The notes under the pieces: generated by a model
What the model was told of the DNA's origin: nothing
Database searches by the model: none
What the model saw: only the letters and a program-made list of their open reading frames with translations
Shown: positions 43,572 through 51,896 of the stretch, piece by piece
How positions within the stretch are numbered: the first letter of the stretch is position 1
How the letters are laid out: each line of letters starts with the position of its first letter
Source of the DNA: JAABRB01 sp041617635
Lineage (GTDB): Bacteria > Pseudomonadota > Gammaproteobacteria > Burkholderiales > SG8-39
Length of the DNA stretch: 64,000 nucleotides
Assembly (NCBI GenBank): GCA_041617635.1
Contig: JBFJOO010000005.1
Coordinates: forward strand, 41,019 to 105,018
Reading direction: 5' to 3'
Translations under genes and position numbers: made by a program

Positions 43572-43577
43572 ATGATA
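43572..43577 (-). promoter_or_regulatory. -10 box of rnpB
   Basis: Read on the minus strand the hexamer is TATCAT, 7 bp before the expected rnpB 5' end. No clear -35 match was found. Confidence 0.55.
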
Positions 43578-43640
43578 GCAAGTACCCGCCGCACCGCGCG
43601 CTGCGGCGCCATTCCAGGCCTCATTCCGGGCAACTCGACC

Positions 43641-43669
43641 TTGATTTCCCGCGCCGCCGCGACTATGAA
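43641..43669 (+). promoter_or_regulatory. Sigma-70-type promoter for a candidate small RNA
   Basis: TTGATT at 43641-43646 and TATGAA at 43664-43669 are separated by exactly 17 bp, a good sigma-70 arrangement pointing away from rnpB. Transcription would start near 43676. Confidence 0.5.
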
Positions 43670-43675
43670 TGACTT

Positions 43676-43836
43676 ATAGGGCCGCACCCGAAATTTCGCT
43701 TGGACCATTCCGGTCAAGAGGAAGCGGACTCGGAGGCGATTCCTATCGCACGGAGCGTTCCACTCCGTGGTTATGCGTCGTCACGGCGCAGGGGCGCTTG
43801 AAGCGCGCCCGAAGCCCCGCTCCGGCGGGGCTTTTG
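43676..43836 (+). ncRNA. Candidate small RNA (about 160 nt)
   Basis: The stretch begins after the promoter at 43641-43669 and ends at a clear Rho-independent terminator. Between them are hairpins ACGGAG/CTCCGT (near 43751-43769) and GGGCGC/GCGCgCCC (near 43795-43810). A reading frame over this region (from 43669) runs through the terminator and lacks a ribosome site, so RNA is the better explanation. It matched no RNA family I recognise. The 5' and 3' ends are inferred. Confidence 0.5.
43812..43836 (+). terminator. Rho-independent terminator
   Basis: A perfect 9-bp stem AAGCCCCGC / GCGGGGCTT around a TCCG loop, followed directly by further T residues, oriented for plus-strand transcription. 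No plus-strand protein gene precedes it, which supports the small-RNA call. No gene was found from here to 44080. Confidence 0.75.
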
Positions 43837-44080
43837 CGTTCGCGCTTCCGCCTAGTTTTCAACGATCGTGACAGCGGGGCAGCGACCATGCCCGCCGCCC
43901 CGATGAGCGTCGGTCGCCTGCGAGCGCTGAAAAGAACGGGAGATGATTCGAGCCCACGCACAGCCCGATGTCACCCCCCGCACATGCGTCCTCAATCGCT
44001 CTAGACACCATGATCCTGCCCCGGGCCGCCGGCTCGCCCGGCGCGATGAATCAGGCCCAAGCTCGCCGCGCGCCCCACTC

Positions 44081-44908
44081 TTATTTCTCCCGGCGGCGTC
44101 CCGGTCGGAACTGTCCCACGTCGTCGTAGTAGGCGGGATTCTCGTTTTCCGGCGTCCAGCCCGGAATGCCGAGGATCGGCAACGGCGCGAGGCTCCGCGT
44201 CGAGGCGAGCGCATCCGGCGCGGCGAAGTATCCGGCGGCGCGCGCGTCGAGCGTGGAATTGAGTGCGTCGGCCGGCTGCGCGATCGCGTCTTCGCCCACG
44301 TCCAGGAGCAGCGCTTTCGCTGTGACGCCGCGGAACGGCGCGAGCGCGTGCTCGAGGATGGCATGGCCGAAGACGTGAAAGCGCATCCGCGCCTGGACGT
44401 CCGCGCGGCGGAGCCAGAAGAGCTCCTTCCACCGAAAATCGCGCAAGAGCGCCGCCAGCGAAGGCTCCGCGCAGGCCACCAGCATGCCGCCCTCGTCGAA
44501 CAGGGTGAGCACGTCGCGCGCGGTGCCGCGCAGTGGTTCGCCGTGCCGCTTGCGGAGCTCCTCGTAGTGGCGCCGGTTCAGCGTGGCTTTCGTGTGTGGA
44601 TACGCGAGCCATGCGAGCGCATTGAAGAGATCGTGCCAGTTCGACGCGCGCGTCGGCACTTCGCCGGTCTCGAATACGCGCTCTTCGTACGGGCGCTCGA
44701 CCGTGCTCGCCGGCGCCCCGACAGCGACGAATCGCAGGGCTTGCCCGCCACCCGTGCTGATGTGACGCTCGATCGCAATGGCGTTCAACGCGTCCAGTGC
44801 GGGGAACCCGGACTCCGGCAGGCGCTCGATTAGCGACCGCACGGCCGCAAACAGGGGCGATACGCGCAGCGCCTCGCGGTCCCAGCGGAGCGCGTCGATT
44901 GCCATCAT
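44081..44908 (-). CDS. DUF3025 family protein
   Basis: A 275-residue protein with the DUF3025 layout: VGAPASTVERPYEERVFETGEVPTR-type segment, SNWHDLFNALAWLAYPHTKATLN and MRFHVFGHAILEHALAPF. The function of the family is unknown. It directly follows pyrC (9 bp), a pairing I recall as common in betaproteobacteria. The second ATG at 44905 is an alternative start. No signal peptide or membrane helix is visible. Confidence 0.8.
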   Translation of the reverse strand: MMAIDALRWDREALRVSPLFAAVRSLIERLPESGFPALDALNAIAIERHISTGGGQALRFVAVGAPASTVERPYEERVFETGEVPTRASNWHDLFNALAWLAYPHTKATLNRRHYEELRKRHGEPLRGTARDVLTLFDEGGMLVACAEPSLAALLRDFRWKELFWLRRADVQARMRFHVFGHAILEHALAPFRGVTAKALLLDVGEDAIAQPADALNSTLDARAAGYFAAPDALASTRSLAPLPILGIPGWTPENENPAYYDDVGQFRPGRRREK

Positions 44909-44917
44909 CGAATCACG

Positions 44918-45952
44918 TCAGAGGAGACGCCAGGCGACCCGCTCGCCGGCGCGCAGCGGCACGAGCGTGTCGCCGCCGTACGCTATGGACGGCGGTACGT
45001 CGAAGGGCCGCTTTTCCAGCGTCACGCGCTCGGTGTTGCGCGGCAGCCGGTAGAAATCCGGACCGTGAAAGCTCGCGAACGCCTCGAGCCGCCCGAGCGC
45101 GCCGGCTGCCTCGAACGCCTCGGCGTAGAGCTCGATGGCGGCGTGGGCCGTGAAGCAGCCCGCGCAGCCGCATGCGCTTTCCTTCTCGGCGCGGGGATGG
45201 GGCGCGCTGTCGGTGCCGAGAAAGAACTTGCCGCTTCCGCCGGTGGCGGCGCGCAGGAGCGCCATGCGATGCTCCTCGCGCTTCAGCACCGGCAGGCAAT
45301 ACCAGTGCGGCCGCAGCCCGCCCTGGAAGATCGCGTTCCGGTTGTAGAGGAGGTGGTGCGCCGTAATGGTGGCCGCAATGTTCGGCCCGGCCGATTCCAC
45401 GAACGCGACCGCATCGCGCGTGGTGACGTGCTCGAGAACGATGCGCAACGCCGGGAAGCGCCGCACGATCTCCGCGAGCACCGTGTCGATGAATGCGCGC
45501 TCGCGATCGAAGACGTCCACTTCGGGCGTCGTCACCTCGCCGTGCAGCAGCAGCGGCAGGCCTGCCCGCTGCATCTGCTCGAGCGCCGGGTAGGCATGCG
45601 CGATCCGGGTGACGCCGGATTCGGAGTTGGTCGTCGCGCCGGCCGGATAGTACTTCACGGCCTGCACGAACCCGCTCGTCCGTGCGCGCTCGATCTCGTC
45701 GGGTGTCGTGCTGTCCGTAAGGTAGAGCGTCATCAGCGGCTCGAATCGAGCGCCCGGCGGCAGCGCCCGGAGAATGCGATCGCGATAAGCGCCCGCCAGC
45801 GCCACGGTGGTGACGGGCGGCTTGAGGTTCGGCATCACGATCGCCCGCGCGAACTGTCGCGCCGAGTACGGCAGCACGCTCGCCATCGCTGCTCCGTCGC
45901 GCAGATGCAGATGCCAATCGTCAGGGCGAGTCAGGGTGATGCGGTCGGTCAT
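44918..45952 (-). CDS. pyrC: Dihydroorotase
   Basis: A 344-residue type II dihydroorotase of pyrimidine synthesis. Metal ligands are visible in DDWHLHLRDG, the carboxylated lysine in AVKYYPAGATTN, His in LLLHGEV and EHVTT, and the catalytic Asp in FLGTDSAPH. The ATG at 45952 starts just before the metal motif as usual; the longer frame to 46042 is not supported. Confidence 0.95.
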   Translation of the reverse strand: MTDRITLTRPDDWHLHLRDGAAMASVLPYSARQFARAIVMPNLKPPVTTVALAGAYRDRILRALPPGARFEPLMTLYLTDSTTPDEIERARTSGFVQAVKYYPAGATTNSESGVTRIAHAYPALEQMQRAGLPLLLHGEVTTPEVDVFDRERAFIDTVLAEIVRRFPALRIVLEHVTTRDAVAFVESAGPNIAATITAHHLLYNRNAIFQGGLRPHWYCLPVLKREEHRMALLRAATGGSGKFFLGTDSAPHPRAEKESACGCAGCFTAHAAIELYAEAFEAAGALGRLEAFASFHGPDFYRLPRNTERVTLEKRPFDVPPSIAYGGDTLVPLRAGERVAWRLL

Positions 45953-45980
45953 GGCCCTTTGACGCTCGCAAGCATTGGGT

Positions 45981-46862
45981 TCATCGTCCGCGGTCCTTTC
46001 CGAGCTCGAGCGCAATCGCGTATAGCGCGTTGCGCGGCGCATCAGTGATCGTCGCGGCCACCTTGACCGCCGTCTTGACCGGAAGCTCGGTGAGCAAGGC
46101 CGCCAGCACCCGCCGCGCTTCCGCGAGATCGTCGTCGGCCGGCGGCGCGCCCGAGACGATCAGCACGAATTCGCCACGCTGCCGATTAGCATCGGCAGCG
46201 AGCCATGCCTGCGCATCGGCGAGCCGGCATGCGTGGACCGACTCGAACAGCTTGGTCAGCTCGCGCGCGATCACCACGCCGCGCTCACCGCCGAGCACGT
46301 CCGTCAGATCGACCATGCACTCTAGAATCCGGTGCGGCGCCTCGTACAGCACGAGCGCGTGCGGAAAGTCGCGCCATAGCGCGAGCGCGCTCCGCCGCGC
46401 AGCGCCCTTCGATGGCAGAAATCCCAGGAAAGCGAACGGGCCCTGCGTCCCGGAGACCGACAGCGCCGCGGCGAGCGCGCTCGCCCCGGGAATCGGCACG
46501 ACGTCCTTGCCCGCGGCCAAGGCGAGGTGGACCACCCGGGCGCCGGGATCCGAGATTCCGGGCGTGCCCGCGTCGCTCACGAGGGCGACATCGCTTCCCG
46601 CCTCCAGCGCCGCGAGAACTGCGCGCGCCGCACGCTCCTCGTTGTGCGCATGCAGGGCCCTTGGCTTGGCTGCGATGCCGTGGTGGCCGAGGAGCGCGCG
46701 CGTCACACGCGTATCCTCGGCAAAGATCGCGTCCACCGAGCGCAGCACGTCGAGCGCGCGCAGGGAAATGTCGGCAAGGTTACCGATCGGCGTGGCGACA
46801 ACATATAATCTCCCACGCCCCGCCTCCCGTTCGCTCGCCCCTTCGCCATGCTGCCCGCGCAT
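45981..46862 (-). CDS. rsmI: 16S rRNA 2'-O-methyltransferase RsmI
   Basis: A 293-residue tetrapyrrole-methylase-fold enzyme that methylates C1402 of 16S rRNA. Signatures are LYVVATPIGNLADIS, AEDTRVTRALL, VSDAGTPGISDPG and VLYEAPHRI. It is divergent from lpoA, as in E. coli (yraL/yraM). The start at 46862 overlaps the lpoA start region by 15 bp, so one of the two starts may be slightly different. Confidence 0.95.
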   Translation of the reverse strand: MRGQHGEGASEREAGRGRLYVVATPIGNLADISLRALDVLRSVDAIFAEDTRVTRALLGHHGIAAKPRALHAHNEERAARAVLAALEAGSDVALVSDAGTPGISDPGARVVHLALAAGKDVVPIPGASALAAALSVSGTQGPFAFLGFLPSKGAARRSALALWRDFPHALVLYEAPHRILECMVDLTDVLGGERGVVIARELTKLFESVHACRLADAQAWLAADANRQRGEFVLIVSGAPPADDDLAEARRVLAALLTELPVKTAVKVAATITDAPRNALYAIALELGKDRGR

Positions 46863-47906
46863 CGTCTGCGTCGCATCCTCACCGCACTTGTCGCGGCCAT
46901 CTGCTCAAGCGCGGCATTCTGCGCGGCGCAGGGCGTTCCGGCAAGCGGCGGCCGCAGCGCGATAGCGCTCGTGCTGCCCTTCTACGAGCCGGCGCTCAGC
47001 TCCGCAGCCGAGGCTGTCCGGCAGGGTGTCGAGGCCGCGAATCGCCTGGACGGATATCGGTACGCCATCCAGCTGTGGCACACGAACGGGTCGGTGGACA
47101 ACACTCTTGCAGGGTACGACGCGGCGGTTGCCGCAGGCGCCAAGGCGGTGATCGGCCCGATGACGCGCGACGGCGTCGCTGCGCTCGCCGCGGCGAACCG
47201 CATCGGGCCGCCCACGGTTGCGCTCAATCAGGGCGAGCCAGGCAAGCCATTGCCGCAGCGACTCTATGCCTTCGGCCTCGCGCTCGACGCCGAAGCGCGG
47301 ATCGTGGCGCGCACCGCGTGGCGCGAGAACGTGCGTAACGTTGCAGTCGTCGGCACGACGTCGCCCCTCTCTGAGCGCTCGGTCGCGGCGTTCGTGGACG
47401 AGTGGCTGCTCCTCGGCGGACGCATCACCGACGCCTTCTCGGTTCCCCCCGACGCCGAGCTCCGTGTGCTTCAGCAGGCGCTCGTCGACAAGCCCCCGGA
47501 AGCGGTGTTCCTGGCTGCCGAGCCGGAACGCGCGCCCTCGCTGCGCCCCTATCTCGGCAGCCAGATGCCGGTGTGGATGACGTCGCAGGTGAATACCGGC
47601 GGAGCGACGCGCCTCGGCGCGCTGGATCTGGCGGGGATCAGGTTTCTCGAAATGCCCTGGCTGCTCCTGCCCGATCACCCGGCCGTCGCCGTCTACCCGC
47701 GCGCGCCAACGAGTGGGGGCGACCTCGAGCGGTTCTACGCGCTCGGCATCGACGCCTTTCGCATCGCGGCCGCGCTCGCCGACGGCCGCGTGAATCCGGA
47801 GATCGATGGCGTCACGGGTCGCATCCGGATGTCGCCGGGCGGCAGCATCGTGCGCGAACCCGTTGCCGCGACGTTTCGCAATGGTGTCGCGGTGCCGCTG
47901 AAATGA
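46848..47906 (+). CDS. lpoA: LppC/LpoA-type penicillin-binding-protein activator
   Basis: A 352-residue exported protein with a hydrophobic leader (ILTALVAAICSSAAFCAA) and a periplasmic-binding-protein fold (IALVLPFYEPALSSAAEAVRQGV, VIGPMTRDGVAALAA). It corresponds to the C-terminal half of E. coli LpoA, which activates PBP1A; the N-terminal TPR half is absent, as in other betaproteobacteria. A good lipobox is not obvious around the Cys residues. It leads the lpoA-yraN-diaA-dolP operon. Confidence 0.85.
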   Translation: MLPAHRLRRILTALVAAICSSAAFCAAQGVPASGGRSAIALVLPFYEPALSSAAEAVRQGVEAANRLDGYRYAIQLWHTNGSVDNTLAGYDAAVAAGAKAVIGPMTRDGVAALAAANRIGPPTVALNQGEPGKPLPQRLYAFGLALDAEARIVARTAWRENVRNVAVVGTTSPLSERSVAAFVDEWLLLGGRITDAFSVPPDAELRVLQQALVDKPPEAVFLAAEPERAPSLRPYLGSQMPVWMTSQVNTGGATRLGALDLAGIRFLEMPWLLLPDHPAVAVYPRAPTSGGDLERFYALGIDAFRIAAALADGRVNPEIDGVTGRIRMSPGGSIVREPVAATFRNGVAVPLK

Positions 47907-48256
47907 CCGTCGACCGTCGGACCGCAGGCCGCACCGCCGAGGAGCTGGCGGCGCGGTTTCTCGAAGCGCGCGGACTCGTGATTCTGGAGCGTAATTTCCG
48001 GTGCCGCGCCGGGGAGGTGGACTTGATCGCGCGCGACGGTCGCACGCTCGTATTCGTCGAGGTCCGGCTGCGCGCGGGGCGCGCGTTCGGCGGCGCCGCC
48101 GCGAGTGTCGACGCGCGCAAGCAGGCCAAGGTGCTGCGCGCGGCGGGATTCTATCTCGCGAACCGGCCGGAGCAGCCGTGCCGCTGCGACGTTGTGGCCC
48201 TCGACCGGCTCGTTGCGGACCGGATCGAGTGGATCCGCGGCGCATTCTCCGCATAG
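47903..48256 (+). CDS. yraN: YraN family (UPF0102) nuclease-fold protein
   Basis: A 117-residue protein with the restriction-endonuclease-like signature GEVDLIARDGRTLVFVEVR at about residues 36-54. Its ATG overlaps the lpoA stop (ATGA). Its role is not settled; the fold suggests DNA binding or processing. The gene order lpoA-yraN-diaA-dolP is the same as in E. coli. Confidence 0.9.
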   Translation: MTVDRRTAGRTAEELAARFLEARGLVILERNFRCRAGEVDLIARDGRTLVFVEVRLRAGRAFGGAAASVDARKQAKVLRAAGFYLANRPEQPCRCDVVALDRLVADRIEWIRGAFSA

Positions 48257-48319
48257 CGCGCGCCCAGCGCTTTCGGCGCACGTGGGCGCGAACCTGCGCG
48301 GCTGGTAGAATCGGGGCCC

Positions 48320-48922
48320 GTGAGCAGCCCCCCGGATCTCGTCGCACGCGTTGCCCGGCATTTCTCGGACAGCGCGCAGACCAAGCTTGCCGCGATGAAC
48401 TCCCTTTCGGAGCCGATCGCAAGGGCCGCCGAGCTGATGTCGCGGTGCCTGCTCGCCGACGGCAAGATCCTCGCCTGCGGGAATGGCGGATCCGCAGCCG
48501 ACTCGCAGCACTTCGCGGCCGAGCTGCTGAACCGTTTCGAGCGCGAGCGCCCGGGGCTCGCGGCGATAGCGCTCACCACCGACACCTCGACGCTCACTTC
48601 CATCGCGAACGACTATGACTACCAGCAGGTCTTCTCGAAGCAGGTGCTGGCGCTGGGCAAGCCGGGCGACGTGCTGCTTGCGATCTCGACGAGCGGCCGC
48701 TCCCGCAACGTGCTGGCGGCGGTGGGTGCGGCGCACGAGCGCAGCATGAAGGTCGTCGCGTTGACCGGGCGGGGTGGCGGCGACCTCGGCCGCGACCTTC
48801 GCGCGGACGATGTGCACGTTTGCGTCCCGCACGACGTGACCGCGCGCATCCAGGAAGTCCACCTGCTCGCACTGCATTGCCTCTGTGATGGCATCGACTG
48901 TCTCTTGCTGGGACCGGAGTGA
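48320..48922 (+). CDS. diaA: DnaA-initiator-associating SIS protein DiaA
   Basis: A 200-residue SIS-domain protein starting at GTG 48320. CGNGGSAADSQHFAAELLNRFERERPGL, LTSIANDYDYQQVF and ARIQEVHLLALHCLCDGID match DiaA more closely than the GmhA isomerase. DiaA binds DnaA and promotes ordered initiation at oriC. The neighbourhood (yraN before, dolP after) supports DiaA; a phosphoheptose isomerase role remains possible given hldE2 nearby. Confidence 0.85.
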   Translation: MSSPPDLVARVARHFSDSAQTKLAAMNSLSEPIARAAELMSRCLLADGKILACGNGGSAADSQHFAAELLNRFERERPGLAAIALTTDTSTLTSIANDYDYQQVFSKQVLALGKPGDVLLAISTSGRSRNVLAAVGAAHERSMKVVALTGRGGGDLGRDLRADDVHVCVPHDVTARIQEVHLLALHCLCDGIDCLLLGPE

Positions 48923-48926
48923 ACCA

Positions 48927-49541
48927 ATGAAACTCATCTATACCCTGCTGATTGTGGTCGCGGCCGCGACGTTTTCCGGGTGCGCGGCGCTGGTGGTCGG
49001 CGCCACGGCGACGGGCGCGACCGTGGCGATGGATCGACGTCAACCCGACATCATGGCCTCCGACGAGCGCATCGAGTGGACGGTGCAGAATCGTATCGGC
49101 GCGAAGTTCAAGGATCAGGTCCACGTCAACGCGATCAGCTACAACCGCAACGTGCTGCTGATCGGGGAAGCGCTCACCGAGTCGATCAAAGCGGAATCGG
49201 CCAAGATCGCCGCAGGGGTCGATGAAGTGAAGAGCGTGACCAACGAAATGACGATCGGCGCCCCGAGCGCAATGACTTCACGGGCGAGCGACAGCTACAT
49301 CACCAGCCAGGTCAAGGCGCGGCTGGTCGCCAAGTACGAGCAGGTGAATCCCGAGCACATCAAGGTGGCCACCGAATCCGGAATCGTGTACCTGATGGGC
49401 CTGGTGACCGAAAAAGAGGCCGCGACGGCGACCCAGGTGGCGCGGACCACCAGCGGCGTGAAGCGGGTGGTCCGGGTGTTCGAGTACGTCCCCGCGTCGA
49501 AAACCAACCCCGCCCAGCCACCGCCCAAGGCGACGAACTAG
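48927..49541 (+). CDS. dolP: Two-BON-domain outer-membrane lipoprotein DolP (YraP)
   Basis: A 204-residue lipoprotein with a lipobox (FSGC, Cys19) and two BON domains at about residues 45-110 and 125-190 (YITSQVKARLVAKYEQVNPEHIKVATESGIVYLMG). A GGAG ribosome site precedes the ATG at 48927. It acts in outer-membrane integrity. It ends the operon; the 266 bp after it (to 49807) contain a 7-bp-stem hairpin (49591-49611) and no gene. Confidence 0.92.
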   Translation: MKLIYTLLIVVAAATFSGCAALVVGATATGATVAMDRRQPDIMASDERIEWTVQNRIGAKFKDQVHVNAISYNRNVLLIGEALTESIKAESAKIAAGVDEVKSVTNEMTIGAPSAMTSRASDSYITSQVKARLVAKYEQVNPEHIKVATESGIVYLMGLVTEKEAATATQVARTTSGVKRVVRVFEYVPASKTNPAQPPPKATN

Positions 49542-49807
49542 TCCGCGCTGCGCGTATTACGGCGCCTGAGAAAGCGCATCAGCGCGCCGAACCTCGCCGT
49601 GCCAGCGAGGTCTCGAGGGCGCGGGCGCAGGGAGCGGCGGGGCGGGCCCGGATGGGCCGGGAGGGAGGGGACGGCCACATGCCGGGGCCCGGGAGTCCGC
49701 ACGCTGTGCGCCCGCGCATCGAGATCTTTCACGCTTGCGCGTCGCGCCGGATGACGGTTTCCTTCACGTCGTGCGGAAGCCGATCTTCTCAGGAGCGGGA
49801 CGATCCA

Positions 49808-50173
49808 CTAACCCACGCCGCAGCCGGTCAGGCCGGGTTGCTGGGCAAGAATCGATCGGGTGCTGGCCCCACGCGCGGGGCTCCAAAGGCCAGCGAGACC
49901 GCCGTCGCGGACGCTACGGTGAAGTTCCAGAAGCCGGTCGTTGGCGGCGAAGTTTGCAGCAACGCACTGCTTGATCGGAGCGCGCTCCGCTGTGACCGGG
50001 CTGGCGTCAGCGACAGGCAGACAGGGCGCCGCGGCGGCGCCAACCCACGACACCGACCCCTGCCCGACGGCACCGGGGCATGATTCAGCAGGCCTCGCGG
50101 CGCTGGGGGTATTTACAAGAATCAGCGTCAGGAGTGCGACTCTGATCGGCAGCTTCACTGTCAACCGTTCCAT
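49808..50173 (-). CDS. Small exported protein of unknown function, divergent from the CarH-like regulator
   Basis: A 121-residue frame with a plausible signal peptide (KLPIRVALLTLILVNTPSAARPA) and three Cys in the mature part. No family recognised; the last third is low in pattern and could be out of register. The start at 50173 is supported by its leader: the same 13-bp palindrome, containing AGGA, lies just before this ATG (3-nt spacing) and before the regulator's ATG (1-nt spacing). That symmetry argues that both genes are real and co-regulated. Confidence 0.5.
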   Translation of the reverse strand: MERLTVKLPIRVALLTLILVNTPSAARPAESCPGAVGQGSVSWVGAAAAPCLPVADASPVTAERAPIKQCVAANFAANDRLLELHRSVRDGGLAGLWSPARGASTRSILAQQPGLTGCGVG

Positions 50174-50176
50174 GAT

Positions 50177-50189
50177 TTGTCCTAGACAA
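50177..50189. promoter_or_regulatory. Operator copy 1 (13-bp palindrome)
   Basis: TTGTCCTAGACAA is a palindrome (TTGTC/GACAA around a 3-bp centre). It is the exact reverse complement of the copy at 50239-50251 and overlaps the ribosome site of the 49808-50173 gene. Probable binding site of the MerR/CarH-like protein. Confidence 0.65.
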
Positions 50190-50238
50190 CCCTACGTGTT
50201 ACGCGTACGATAACGGCGTTAGGCGTGTTTGTCAAATG

Positions 50239-50251
50239 TTGTCTAGGACAA
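50239..50251. promoter_or_regulatory. Operator copy 2 (13-bp palindrome)
   Basis: TTGTCTAGGACAA ends one base before the regulator's ATG at 50253 and overlaps its AGGA ribosome site. Binding here would block expression, consistent with autorepression. A partial third site, TTTGTCAAA, lies at 50228-50236. Confidence 0.65.
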
Positions 50252-50252
50252 T

Positions 50253-51173
50253 ATGGACGAATCGGAATTGGCAGGGAAAGGCCTTGCAATCAGCACTGTG
50301 GAGCGGGAGACCGGGCTCGCGAAGGACACGCTGCGGGTGTGGGAGAAGCGATACGGATTTCCAGCGCCCGACCGGGATGCGAATGGCGAGCGGGTGTACA
50401 GCCGCGACCAAGTCGAAAAGCTGATCCTTATCAAGCGCTTGATTGACCGAGGGACGCGACCAGCCAAGCTGGTGCGCCTCTCGATGGAGGAATTGCTTGC
50501 GCGCACCGATCCGGGAGTGGGCGCAGCGGATGATCCGCCCCAGCTGGTTGAGATCCTGCAGTTAGTGAAGACTCACAGCGCTGTCGAGCTTCGAAAGCGG
50601 CTCGAGCAAGCACTCCTGGAGCAGGGCCTCGAGGAATTCCTGCGGGCGACTGCCGCGCCGCTGAGCCCGATAGTGGGTGACGCCTGGATGCGCGGCGAAA
50701 TCGAGGTCTTCGAGGAGCATCTGTACACCGAGACCCTGCAGATCCTGCTCCGGTCGGCGATCGCCGCGCACTCCCGTCCGGACGGCGCTCCGCGCGTCCT
50801 GCTCACCACCTTCCCGGGAGAGCAGCACATCCTTGGGCTGCTCATGGCAGAGTGCATGCTCTGGATACACGGGGCGACATGCGTGCCGCTCGGACCACAG
50901 ACCCCGGTGCGCGAGATCGTCCTTGCAGCAGAGACCCAGCGCATCGACGTGGTGGGCCTGTCTTTCAGCCCAGCCTACCCGGGGCAGACGGCGATTGACA
51001 CGCTCGCTGCCCTGCGCGCTATGCTCCCGGCCGGTACCGAGGTGTGGGCCGGGGGCAGCAATCCGGCATTGTTCCGCCGCCGGATCGACGGCGTCCTACC
51101 GGTGCGCGAGGTGTCCGCCATTTCGGATGCCGTGGTCAACTGGCGCGCGAGCCAGCCCCGGCACGTAGATTGA
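50253..51173 (+). CDS. CarH/LitR-like MerR regulator with B12-binding domain
   Basis: A 306-residue regulator. A MerR helix-turn-helix occupies about residues 10-80 (ISTVERETGLAKDTLRVWEKRYGFP). The C-terminal part has the CarH markers: W145-x9-E155-H156 in the helical domain (GDAWMRGEIEVFEEH), and E190/H192 in PGEQHILGLLM, where H192 would be the lower cobalt ligand. Such proteins use adenosylcobalamin as a light sensor and repress in the dark. Paired palindromes overlap its own start, so it is probably autoregulated. The window also carries a BtuCD-type transporter and a CbiX gene. Confidence 0.88.
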   Translation: MDESELAGKGLAISTVERETGLAKDTLRVWEKRYGFPAPDRDANGERVYSRDQVEKLILIKRLIDRGTRPAKLVRLSMEELLARTDPGVGAADDPPQLVEILQLVKTHSAVELRKRLEQALLEQGLEEFLRATAAPLSPIVGDAWMRGEIEVFEEHLYTETLQILLRSAIAAHSRPDGAPRVLLTTFPGEQHILGLLMAECMLWIHGATCVPLGPQTPVREIVLAAETQRIDVVGLSFSPAYPGQTAIDTLAALRAMLPAGTEVWAGGSNPALFRRRIDGVLPVREVSAISDAVVNWRASQPRHVD

Positions 51174-51324
51174 ATTCGGGTCGCGTCGCTGACGACGTGG
51201 CGATGCGACTGGCGTCGATCGCAGCCCGCCAGTCCCTGGAGCATGTGCGTTAGAACATGTCGAGCGAGATCCCGCGGGAAGGCTTGCGGCGCGGCCGCCA
51301 CCCGGTACCCGATACTCGACACCC

Positions 51325-51819
51325 ATGGTGGCCATGAAAGGACCGCTAGATATTGATGCGAAGCTCTGCGCGCCCGAGCGGCTCGGCGAGCGCCTTGCGC
51401 TGATGCCTCGTCCGCTCGTCTTTACGAACGGCGTTTTCGACATTCTGCACCGCGGTCACGTGACATACCTCGCGCAGGCCCGCGCGCTCGGCGCAAGCCT
51501 GCTCGTGGCGTTGAACTCCGATGCGTCGGTGCGGCGTCTCGGCAAAGGCGCCGGCCGGCCGCTCAATGCGCTCGAGGACCGGATGGCGGTCACGGCGGCG
51601 CTCGCCGCGGTCGACCTCGTCACGTGGTTTGACGACGACACGCCGCTCTCGACGATCGTGCTCTGCCGTCCCGACGTCCTGGTCAAGGGCGGCGACTGGA
51701 AGCCCGACGAGATCGTCGGCGGGGCGGAAGTGCGGAGCTGGGGCGGGACGGTGCACTCGATTCCGTTTCTCGCCGGGCGGTCGACCACCGCCCTCCTCGA
51801 CCGCATTCGCGGAAAGTAG
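51325..51819 (+). CDS. hldE2/rfaE2: D-glycero-beta-D-manno-heptose 1-phosphate adenylyltransferase
   Basis: A 164-residue nucleotidyltransferase, equal to the C-terminal half of E. coli HldE. The HxGH motif is in TNGVFDILHRGHVTYL, and VKGGDWKPDEIVGG matches the family. It makes ADP-heptose for the LPS core, which WaaF (30222-31265) uses. In betaproteobacteria the two HldE activities are separate genes; the kinase half is not in the window. The preceding 151-bp gap shows no gene. Confidence 0.92.
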   Translation: MVAMKGPLDIDAKLCAPERLGERLALMPRPLVFTNGVFDILHRGHVTYLAQARALGASLLVALNSDASVRRLGKGAGRPLNALEDRMAVTAALAAVDLVTWFDDDTPLSTIVLCRPDVLVKGGDWKPDEIVGGAEVRSWGGTVHSIPFLAGRSTTALLDRIRGK

Positions 51820-51896
51820 CGGTCGATTGCCCGGAAGGGCGCCTTACCTTTTCAAGGGGGGGACGGCAGCAGCCGGTGGTCCGACGGCCTCAGCGG

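Noticed and set aside
43669..44004. A plus-strand frame across the small-RNA region.
   Set aside because: It runs through a clear terminator, lacks a ribosome site and shows no protein pattern.
48320..48922. Assignment as phosphoheptose isomerase GmhA.
   Set aside because: The CGNGGSAADSQHF and RFERERP motifs and the lpoA-yraN-dolP context fit DiaA better.
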